Position numbers and translations under genes: made by a program. This document shows, piece by piece, positions 7,708-13,285 of a stretch of DNA of 13,285 nucleotides; the first letter of the stretch is position 1, and each line of letters starts with the position of its first letter. The DNA is taken from NCBI GenBank assembly GCA_000438295.1, contig FR901040.1, positions 1 through 13,285 of the forward strand, written 5' to 3'. The notes under the pieces were generated by a model. That model did not search any database. It was not told where the DNA came from and was given only the letters and a program-made list of their open reading frames with translations. This stretch comes from Clostridium sp. CAG:451. GTDB lineage: Bacteria > Bacillota_I > Bacilli_A > RF39 > UBA660.

Positions 7708-9006
7708 TTATAATAGTTTTTTAAAGTTATCAATCAAGTGAGCTACAGTAGCACACCCCATAAAAGCCACTACTCCATCTTTATCTTTTAATACTTTAGA
7801 AATAGACTCTTCATCAACTAACTCACTATTTGGAATTAACTTAATTATATCTTCTGATGATATTGGTGGATAGTCTTCTTTTTTTTCTCTATCACACTTA
7901 ATTGGGGTTAAATAAACTTTATCAGCTTCACTTAAGGCACTGGCAAACTCATTTTTAAATGCCGATGTTCTTGAATAAGTATTAGGTCTAAAGATAACAG
8001 TTAATCTCTTATCAGGATATTTTTGTCTAATTGCTTGTAATGTTACTTTAACCTCAGTTGGATGATGAGCATAATCATCGACTATAATAGTACCGTTTAC
8101 CTCTTCAATAGCAAAACGTCTAGCAGCATTCTTAAAGTTTTCTAATAATTTTTTTATCTCTTCTACAGTTAAATTATTTTGTAAAGCAACTATAATACTA
8201 GCAGCAGTATTCATTACCATATGATGTCCATATAAAGGCACAAAGAAATCAGAAAGTAATTTATCTTTTTCATACAAATCAAAATGAGAACCATCACTTT
8301 CAAGTTTAATATTTTTAATAATATAATCATTATCACTATTCTCACCATAGAAGATAACTTTATTGTTAAACTTTATTTGTCTTATATTCTTATCATCACC
8401 ATTAGCTACTACTAGTTCTGCTTTATTAGCAAACTTTTCAAATGTTTCAATAGTATCAGCTAAATCCTTATATATTTCCGTATGTTCTAACTCCACGCAA
8501 GTAATAACTGCTGTTTTAGGATGATAAGCTAAAAAGTGTCTATTAAACTCATCTGACTCAATAACTAATAGTTTATTTTTCAAATCAATATGACCTTGTC
8601 CATCACCAATAAAATAATTACAGCCAATAGTAGATTCAAATAAATGTTTAAGTAGTGATGTAGTAGTTGTCTTACCATGAGTTCCACAAACAGAAATGGT
8701 ATCAAACTTAGCTGTTATTTCTCCTACTACTTCATTATAAGGTTTAAAAGTAAGACCTAACTCTTTAATCCTTTTAATCTCTCTATGATCATTGCTAAAA
8801 GCTTTAGAAGCAGTTACAATTGTATCTTTATCTAATGGATGAGTAGAATCATAAAATATTTCTATACCTCGCTCTTTTAATCCTTTTTCAGTAAACTTAT
8901 AATCTTTAGCATCATCATAGCCTGATACAGTATTTCCCATATCATAAAGCATTGAAGCAAGAGTTGCCATTCCTGTCCCTTTTATTCCGATGCAATAATA
9001 TTTCAT
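7708..9006 (-). CDS. murC: MurC, UDP-N-acetylmuramate-L-alanine ligase
   Basis: MurC is a cytoplasmic enzyme that adds L-Ala to UDP-MurNAc with ATP, the first step of the peptidoglycan stem peptide. The 432-residue length fits the Bacillus-type enzyme. An N-terminal Rossmann-like UDP-binding domain begins CIGIKGTGMATLASML (about 5-20). The central ATPase has CGTHGKTTTTSLL (107-119) and ESDEFNRHFLAYHP (about 150-163), matching the EACEYRRHFLSYQP region of the Bacillus protein. The C-terminal ligase domain shows VDDYAHHPTEV and RPNTYSRT. Where many MurCs have the metal-site sequence N-I-x-x-DH, this one has VELEH (about 171-175), a conservative change. ATG 9004-9006 follows an SD-like AGAAGTGA. 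The gene is monocistronic, with its own -10 upstream and a terminator at the stop codon, and is divergent from the radical SAM gene. A cell wall is therefore expected, which speaks against a true mycoplasma. Confidence 0.95.
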   Translation of the reverse strand: MKYYCIGIKGTGMATLASMLYDMGNTVSGYDDAKDYKFTEKGLKERGIEIFYDSTHPLDKDTIVTASKAFSNDHREIKRIKELGLTFKPYNEVVGEITAKFDTISVCGTHGKTTTTSLLKHLFESTIGCNYFIGDGQGHIDLKNKLLVIESDEFNRHFLAYHPKTAVITCVELEHTEIYKDLADTIETFEKFANKAELVVANGDDKNIRQIKFNNKVIFYGENSDNDYIIKNIKLESDGSHFDLYEKDKLLSDFFVPLYGHHMVMNTAASIIVALQNNLTVEEIKKLLENFKNAARRFAIEEVNGTIIVDDYAHHPTEVKVTLQAIRQKYPDKRLTVIFRPNTYSRTSAFKNEFASALSEADKVYLTPIKCDREKKEDYPPISSEDIIKLIPNSELVDEESISKVLKDKDGVVAFMGCATVAHLIDNFKKLL

Positions 9007-9031
9007 AACTAATCACTTCTTTCTATACATT

Positions 9032-9060
9032 ATTATATACTATTAATAATTTTTTTTAAA
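9032..9060 (-). promoter_or_regulatory. Probable murC promoter
   Basis: A perfect TATAAT (9032-9037) lies 25 nt before the murC ATG. The -35 is weak (TTTAAA at 9055-9060, 17-nt spacer), next to an A8 tract. The promoter runs back to back with the promoter of the radical SAM gene. Confidence 0.5.
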
Positions 9061-9065
9061 CAAAC

Positions 9066-9094
9066 TTTACACTTTTTTCTCTTTATAGTATGAT
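9066..9094 (+). promoter_or_regulatory. Promoter of the radical SAM gene
   Basis: TTTACA (9066-9071), a 17-nt spacer and TATGAT (9089-9094) are near consensus. The predicted start near 9100-9102 would leave a leader of only about 10-12 nt before the ATG at 9112. Confidence 0.6.
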
Positions 9095-9111
9095 ACTTTT
9101 GGTGAATTTAG

Positions 9112-10008
9112 ATGAATGAATTATATAATGCTTGCACTTTATGTCCAAGGAAATGTCATATCAATAGAAATTTAACTACTGGTATTTGTAACAATACTAG
9201 TAGTATTAAAGTAGCAAGAAGTGCCCTCCACTATTTTGAAGAGCCATCTATTTCTGGTAGTAATGGTAGTGGTACTATCTTCTTTAGTGGTTGTAATTTA
9301 AAGTGTTGTTACTGTCAAAATAAAGAAATATCTACTAATAACTTTGGTATTAATATTTCTATTAAAAGATTAAGTGAATTAATGCTAGAATTACAGTCAA
9401 AAAAAGCTAACAATATCAATCTAGTAACTCCTACTCACTTTGTACCAAGTATTATTGAAGCTATTAAATTAGCAAGAAGAAATGGTCTTACTATTCCTAT
9501 TGTCTATAATACTAGTGGTTATGAAAGCGTTGATACTATTAAATTATTAGATGGCTATGTAGATATTTATCTAACTGATTTTAAATATTTTGATAATAAG
9601 TTAGGAGAAGATTTATCGAAAGTTAAAAACTATTTTGAAGTAGCTTCAACCGCTCTTGACGAGATGTATAAACAAGTATCAAAAAATAAGTTTTCGAGTA
9701 ATGGTTTAATGACAAAGGGTATCATCGTAAGATGTTTAGTCCTACCTACTAAAGGAAATGATACTAAAAAGATAATTAATTATCTATACAAAAAATACCA
9801 AGATAATATCTATCTTAGTATCATGAATCAATATACCCCAGTTACTACTAATACTAGTTTTCCCTTTCTAAATAGTAAGGTAAGCGAGGAAGAGTATGAT
9901 GATATTATTAATTATGCCCTAGACTTAGGTGTAAAAAATGCCTATATCCAAGAAGGCGATACTAGTGATGAATCTTTTATCCCACCTTTTGATCTTGAAG
10001 GGCTTTAA
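9112..10008 (+). CDS. Radical SAM protein, PflX/PflA-activating-enzyme-like
   Basis: This 298-residue protein has the radical SAM cluster motif CxxxCxxC (C61, C65, C68, in GCNLKCCYCQN). It would bind a 4Fe-4S cluster and cleave S-adenosylmethionine. An N-terminal CxxCxxxC (C8, C11, C15) with C26 may hold a further metal site. The order (Cys-rich start, SALHYFEEPSISG, FFSGCNLKC, then TPTHFVPSI, NTSGYES, LTDFKYFD) is that of the COG1313/PflX group, related to pyruvate formate-lyase activating enzymes. Its substrate is not known to me, and no glycyl-radical enzyme is in the window. Several MEMO/AMMECR1-linked proteins look alike, so the partner is open. ATG 9112 has GGTGA 6 nt upstream. The last 32 bp overlap queH tail to tail on the other strand. 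Confidence 0.88.
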   Translation: MNELYNACTLCPRKCHINRNLTTGICNNTSSIKVARSALHYFEEPSISGSNGSGTIFFSGCNLKCCYCQNKEISTNNFGINISIKRLSELMLELQSKKANNINLVTPTHFVPSIIEAIKLARRNGLTIPIVYNTSGYESVDTIKLLDGYVDIYLTDFKYFDNKLGEDLSKVKNYFEVASTALDEMYKQVSKNKFSSNGLMTKGIIVRCLVLPTKGNDTKKIINYLYKKYQDNIYLSIMNQYTPVTTNTSFPFLNSKVSEEEYDDIINYALDLGVKNAYIQEGDTSDESFIPPFDLEGL

Positions 10009-10627
10009 TAGATTCTCTTTCGACTTTGGAATAAATACAGCCACAATAATCTTGTCTATATAAATGGTATATATTAGATAGTTCTATACTTCTTTTATAG
10101 CCATTTTTCTTTTTAAAGTCAGCATACAAGTAATCAACTTTATATTTAGCACTTAACTCTTTTCCTATTTCATTTAACCATTTACTATTCTTATAAGGAC
10201 TAATTGATAAGGTAGTAGTAAAATAATCAAAGTTATTTTCTTTTGCCACTAAAGCTGTCTTTTCAAGTCTTAATTTATAACACTTATAACAACGAATATC
10301 CCCTTCTTTTTTATCTTCTAATCCTAAAGCCATAGAAATAAATTTTTCTTTATCATAATCACAATCCATTACTTCTATGTCATAACCTACTTCTTTTATT
10401 AATCTTTTTAATTCCTCTTTTCTTTTAAGATATTCGGAGTAATCAGTTATATTAGGATTATAAAATAAAATAGTAATTTTAAAATATTTACTTATTTTTT
10501 CTAAGACAGCAGATGAACATGGAGCACAACAAGCATGTAATAATAATTTCTTCTTATTATTTAAATCAAGACTATTAAGAATCTTTTCACATTCTAAATT
10601 ATAATTAACCTTTATTTCTCCAACCAT
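9977..10627 (-). CDS. queH: QueH, epoxyqueuosine reductase
   Basis: QueH reduces epoxyqueuosine to queuosine in the anticodon of GUN-type tRNAs (Tyr, His, Asn, Asp), the last step of queuosine formation. It is the non-cobalamin replacement for QueG. The 216-residue length fits. Signature elements are LLLHACCAPCSS (C33, C34, C37), a central CYKC pair (C113, C116) and the C-terminal YCGCIYS (C195, C197); such conserved cysteines serve the Fe-S/iron site and a redox disulphide in this family. The ATG at 10625-10627 is the only Met before residue 88, and AAGGG lies 11 nt upstream. The start overlaps the upstream gene by 16 bp, so it is the third gene of the operon from 12279. Its 3' end overlaps the radical SAM gene by 32 bp with no terminator visible. 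No other queuosine gene is present. Confidence 0.94.
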   Translation of the reverse strand: MVGEIKVNYNLECEKILNSLDLNNKKKLLLHACCAPCSSAVLEKISKYFKITILFYNPNITDYSEYLKRKEELKRLIKEVGYDIEVMDCDYDKEKFISMALGLEDKKEGDIRCYKCYKLRLEKTALVAKENNFDYFTTTLSISPYKNSKWLNEIGKELSAKYKVDYLYADFKKKNGYKRSIELSNIYHLYRQDYCGCIYSKVERESIKALQDQKVG

Positions 10628-11466
10628 TCTCTAAATTTCCCTTCTTTAGTATAAACTTTTTGATAATTATCTTTGATATCAACCATATATGGCATATTTT
10701 CCTTATATGACTCTATAACTATATCAATATTATCATCAATAAGCTTAATTGCTTTTTTATAATTAGCTAATATTTCTAATTGTCTATCAACTGGAATCTT
10801 TTTAATTTTATCATAATTCTTTTTTTCTTCATATAACATAGAATAATTATAAAGTAGTAAATGTTCACTTGATTGATTATCTTCTAAAAAGTAAAAAGCC
10901 AGTCCATCATCTCCATAATAGAAATTAAGAGGAAAGCCATCATAGGCTCCTTCAATAAAGAATTCATCATTATCAATAGAGACATAATTAATAACATGAC
11001 TGCTATATAACATTTTTTGGTGAAATTCACTAAGAAAATGTCTTATTCTAGAAAGCTCTACTTCCCTTTTTCTATTATCAACTACAGCAATATCATTTTT
11101 AATATCTAAGTGATGCAAAACTTGACTTAATAAAGCAGCCGTCTGTCTACAACAACCACCATTTCCCATAATGGGTACTAAAGAAAGAGAAATAATTCTA
11201 TCATGATTACTACCCATTCCTATTTCTTCTATATTATTATTATAATTGTATCTACCACTAGATGAGAAATATCCGACATTAACAAGAAAATAAGCAAGAG
11301 ACAACTTTTCAATATCTTTAGAAAAATTAAATATATCAGATAGATTAATCATACTATCAAAGATACAATTCAAGTCTTTTACCATATTTTTATATTCTGT
11401 TTGTTCTAAGTAACTGTCAACATACTTTTTATATTGTTTAAATCTGATAATTTCCATTATAGACAT
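10612..11466 (-). CDS. Transglutaminase-like domain protein, paralogue A (unknown function)
   Basis: This 284-residue cytosolic protein has no signal peptide or membrane segment. The central GNGGCCRQTAALLSQVL (about 101-117) resembles the Cys-loop and helix of bacterial transglutaminase-core proteins (G-x-CR-x-x-A-x-L). The putative nucleophile is C106, the Cys before Arg. H157 in SSHVINYV and D176 (AYDG) follow at the spacing expected for the His and Asp of such a triad, though which acidic residue serves is uncertain. A helical N-terminus and a helical C-terminus with NMPYMVDIKDNYQK flank the core. It is a full-length paralogue of the next gene upstream: shared elements are the CCR site, LLxYNYS and xPYMxxIxxxYxK. 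The start at 11466 is 2 nt after the upstream stop, with AGAGGA 8 nt before it. The fold assignment is inference from motifs; whether it is a protease, another hydrolase or inactive is open. Confidence 0.8.
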   Translation of the reverse strand: MSIMEIIRFKQYKKYVDSYLEQTEYKNMVKDLNCIFDSMINLSDIFNFSKDIEKLSLAYFLVNVGYFSSSGRYNYNNNIEEIGMGSNHDRIISLSLVPIMGNGGCCRQTAALLSQVLHHLDIKNDIAVVDNRKREVELSRIRHFLSEFHQKMLYSSHVINYVSIDNDEFFIEGAYDGFPLNFYYGDDGLAFYFLEDNQSSEHLLLYNYSMLYEEKKNYDKIKKIPVDRQLEILANYKKAIKLIDDNIDIVIESYKENMPYMVDIKDNYQKVYTKEGKFREWLEK

Positions 11467-11468
11467 AA

Positions 11469-12224
11469 TTATAGTCCTCTCTCTTTAACTAGTATTTTTT
11501 TATAACTATTATCTATCTCTTCCATATATGGTCTATTATTAGTATAAAATTCTTCTAACAAATCTATATTAGCTCTAGCCGCTAGTAATAGATTGCTACG
11601 ATTTCTTACAATATCTTCTTGTTCTAAAATACTAAGTGGTGTAATACTATTAAAATTCCTTTTACCTTCAAAGAAAGGTGAATAATTATATATAAGATAG
11701 CTACTATTTAAACTTTTCTTTTGAAAAAATCCAGTCAATTTGTTTTCCTCAATACTATATAAATATATTGGTTTATTAACATCTACATCAAAACCCATAT
11801 ATCTATCATTAATCTTTACTATATTAACAGCATGGTTGCAGTCTAAAGGTTGTAAGACCATATCACTTACTGCAATTAGTTCTTTAGAATTTATTTCTTC
11901 ATCAGTAATAAGAGCAGCAGACACTTCATTTTCAATATTAAACCTATCAAGTATTAGTTTAGCAAGTGAAGTAGTATGTCTACAGCAACCTTCACCAGTA
12001 AAAGGGACTACTCCAAGTTCAAATATAATATCATCATACAAATCTCTATATAGTATATCTTCATTAACTACAAATTTCCTATCTTTTGTCAAATAGCCAT
12101 CACTAATAAGAAGTTCCATTAAAGTAAACTTATCTATTTCTTCCTTAAAGCCAAATTGTTCTGCTAACATAACTATATTATCCAAGATAATATCTAAGTT
12201 TTTTTTCATATTTTCATATTCCAT
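11469..12224 (-). CDS. Transglutaminase-like domain protein, paralogue B (unknown function)
   Basis: This 251-residue cytosolic protein is the first gene of the operon. GEGCCRHTTSLAKLIL (77-92) followed by a DRFNIENEV stretch matches the Cys loop, helix and strand of transglutaminase-core domains (GxCR...A..L...gI...V). C81 is the likely nucleophile. H131 in NHAVNIV and D146 or D148 in GFDVDVN fit the His and Asp. Compared with paralogue A it lacks about 25 N-terminal residues, but aligns through the core and the helical C-terminus (NRPYMEEIDNSYKK). The ATG at 12222-12224 has a GGGGGCG stretch 6 nt upstream as SD. The leader carries a T7-G5 run just before it. Promoter at 12251-12279. With A and queH it forms a tight operon (gap of 2 nt, then a 16-bp overlap), but a link to queuosine is not implied by sequence. 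Confidence 0.8.
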   Translation of the reverse strand: MEYENMKKNLDIILDNIVMLAEQFGFKEEIDKFTLMELLISDGYLTKDRKFVVNEDILYRDLYDDIIFELGVVPFTGEGCCRHTTSLAKLILDRFNIENEVSAALITDEEINSKELIAVSDMVLQPLDCNHAVNIVKINDRYMGFDVDVNKPIYLYSIEENKLTGFFQKKSLNSSYLIYNYSPFFEGKRNFNSITPLSILEQEDIVRNRSNLLLAARANIDLLEEFYTNNRPYMEEIDNSYKKILVKERGL

Positions 12225-12250
12225 TGTTACGCCCCCAAAAAAACAGTATT

Positions 12251-12279
12251 ATTTTACAACTTTTTCTAATATTTAGCAA
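12251..12279 (-). promoter_or_regulatory. Promoter of the paralogue B-A-queH operon
   Basis: On the minus strand TTGCTA (12274-12279) and TAAAAT (12251-12256) are 17 nt apart, with the ATG about 26 nt beyond the -10. It lies in the gap shared with the divergent transporter gene, for which I see no clear promoter. Confidence 0.6.
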
Positions 12280-12323
12280 GGAATAAATAATTGTCTTTAA
12301 GCATTAAAAATAGTGGTGATTAC

Positions 12324-13070
12324 ATGTCTAATATAGCTTTTGCTTTTACTTTATCAACTCTAGCAGGTCTTTCTACTCTTCTAGGTTTTTTACCCCTTCT
12401 TTTTGATTTAAATGATGAAAGTAGTATAATTCTTAAGTCACTAGCCTTTGCTAGTGGAGTTATGTTAACCGTATCTATTATTGATTTAATACCAGAAAGT
12501 TATAATTTACTAGCTTCTATTTTTAAAGGTTTTCCTGCTCTTTTATTATTACTAATTTTTTTAGTTATTGGAATAATATTTTCTATCTTAATAGATAAAT
12601 TCTTACCAAATAATAACAACAAGCTATTTCATCTAGGAATAGTATCTATGCTTGCTATTATTCTTCATAATATTCCCGAAGGTATTGCTACTTTTTTATC
12701 AGCATCTACTAATCAAAAGTTAGGTCTTTCTCTTGCTCTTGCCATTAGTTTTCATAATATTCCCGAAGGAATTAGTATTGCCATACCTATTTATTTTAGT
12801 ACTAAGAACAAGAAAAAAGCTTTTTTATACACTTTTATATCAGGATTTTCAGAACCAATCGGATCATTAATTGCCTATTTATTTTTAGCTAAATACATGA
12901 ATAATTTTCTAATGAGTATCTTACTATCTTTTATAGCCGGTCTAATGATTCATATCGCTCTATTTGAGTTATTAAAAGAATCTATCTCTTACCAAAATAA
13001 AAAGAAGACACGACTATTCTTCTTTATAGGTGCCATCTTTATGTTAATATCTATTATTCTAACTAGATAA
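12324..13070 (+). CDS. ZIP-family divalent metal transporter (ZupT-like)
   Basis: This 248-residue integral membrane protein should bring Zn2+ or other divalent metals into the cytoplasm. About eight hydrophobic segments are visible. The two ZIP signature helices each hold HNIPEG (115-120 and 144-149), whose His, Asn and Glu residues form the binuclear metal site. The segment SGFSEPIG (173-180) and a later H210...E215 are also typical. A short loop (about 94-102, PNNNN) stands where many ZIPs have a His-rich loop, so that loop is not His-rich here. The ATG at 12324 is chosen over a TTG at 12291 because GGTGAT lies 3 nt before it and the homology starts there. It is divergent from the paralogue B operon, and its last 8 bp overlap the end of the DUF285 gene. 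ZupT itself is broad in range; the metal cannot be told from sequence. Confidence 0.93.
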   Translation: MSNIAFAFTLSTLAGLSTLLGFLPLLFDLNDESSIILKSLAFASGVMLTVSIIDLIPESYNLLASIFKGFPALLLLLIFLVIGIIFSILIDKFLPNNNNKLFHLGIVSMLAIILHNIPEGIATFLSASTNQKLGLSLALAISFHNIPEGISIAIPIYFSTKNKKKAFLYTFISGFSEPIGSLIAYLFLAKYMNNFLMSILLSFIAGLMIHIALFELLKESISYQNKKKTRLFFFIGAIFMLISIILTR

Positions 13071-13285
13071 CAGTTACATGGTCTGTTCCACAATTATTAA
13101 ACATATATACTATTTTAGTAGATGAACCAATTACCCATTTATTAGAAACCATTATTTGAGTTAATTTGTTACACTCCTTAAACATAGAAGACATATCTGT
13201 TACTTTTGATGTATTAAAACTACTTAAATTTAGATTTGTTAAACTGTGGCAATTCCAAAACATACCAGACATATTAGTTACTTTT
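13063..13285 (-). CDS. DUF285/BspA-like leucine-rich repeat protein, C-terminal end (partial)
   Basis: Only the last 73 residues are in the window; the gene enters from the right edge. The reading frame is open to the edge (KVTNMSGMFWNC), so the ATG at 13270-13272 is an internal Met and not the start. Two repeat units are seen, each with the pattern SLTNLNLSSFNTSKVTDMSS then MF, typical of DUF285 surface proteins of gut bacteria and mycoplasmas. The tail (SNKWVIGSS onward, MFNNCGTDHVTVI) ends at TAG 13063-13065. No LPxTG or other anchor is seen at this end. Most such proteins are secreted or surface-exposed and bind host or other partners, but nothing here shows that directly. It ends inside the last codons of the transporter gene. 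Confidence 0.85.
   Translation of the reverse strand, partial: KVTNMSGMFWNCHSLTNLNLSSFNTSKVTDMSSMFKECNKLTQIMVSNKWVIGSSTKIVYMFNNCGTDHVTVI

Noticed and set aside
11740..12096. Plus-strand open frame of 118 codons, Ser/Leu/Ile rich
   Set aside because: It is antisense to the conserved Cys-loop region of paralogue B; composition is that expected of a shadow frame.
1..13285. Mycoplasma-type code with TGA as Trp
   Set aside because: The Trp codons checked in AddA and AddB are TGG and no internal TGA interrupts conserved proteins. MurC also implies a cell wall.
1..13285. CRISPR array, riboswitch or prophage genes
   Set aside because: No regularly spaced repeats, no recognisable aptamer in the leaders, and no phage structural or integrase genes were seen on either strand.

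Overview
The window is AT-rich DNA from a low-GC Gram-positive bacterium. It looks like the Bacilli or the gut lineages close to Mollicutes, although I cannot name a genus. The signs are an AddA/AddB-type recombination nuclease, a MurC of the Bacillus type, SD-led genes, several near-consensus sigma-A promoters, an encoded tRNA CCA end, and a DUF285/BspA-like repeat protein of the sort common in gut Firmicutes and mycoplasmas. The genetic code appears standard: the Trp codons I checked are TGG, and TGA is used as a stop by addA.

Layout from left to right. Positions 1-464 hold a decayed IS1595-like transposase on the minus strand. It runs off the left edge and is broken by a nonsense codon and an out-of-frame internal deletion. 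An orphan plus-strand terminator follows at 528-550. A complete tRNA-Arg(UCU) unit with its own promoter and terminator lies at 620-777. Two single-gene units of unknown function follow on the minus strand: a two-TM coiled-coil membrane protein (819-1565) and a 139-residue soluble protein (1659-2078) with a perfect consensus promoter.

Positions 2223-7654 are the addB-addA operon for double-strand-break repair, on the minus strand. Its promoter carries a sequence close to the Bacillus LexA (SOS) operator. Upstream is murC (7708-9006) with its own terminator. It is divergent from a PflX/PflA-like radical SAM gene (9112-10008) on the plus strand.

The radical SAM gene converges on, and overlaps by 32 bp, a three-gene minus-strand operon (9977-12279). 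In transcription order this encodes two tandem paralogues with a putative transglutaminase-like Cys-His-Asp arrangement, then QueH (last step of queuosine synthesis). A divergent plus-strand gene encodes a ZIP-family metal transporter (12324-13070). It overlaps by 8 bp the 3' end of a DUF285 repeat protein gene that enters from the right edge.

The housekeeping genes (addAB, murC, queH, tRNA) are ordinary. The parts most worth a second look are the tandem transglutaminase-like paralogues, the SOS-like box on a reduced AddAB operon, and the decayed insertion sequence with its orphan terminator.
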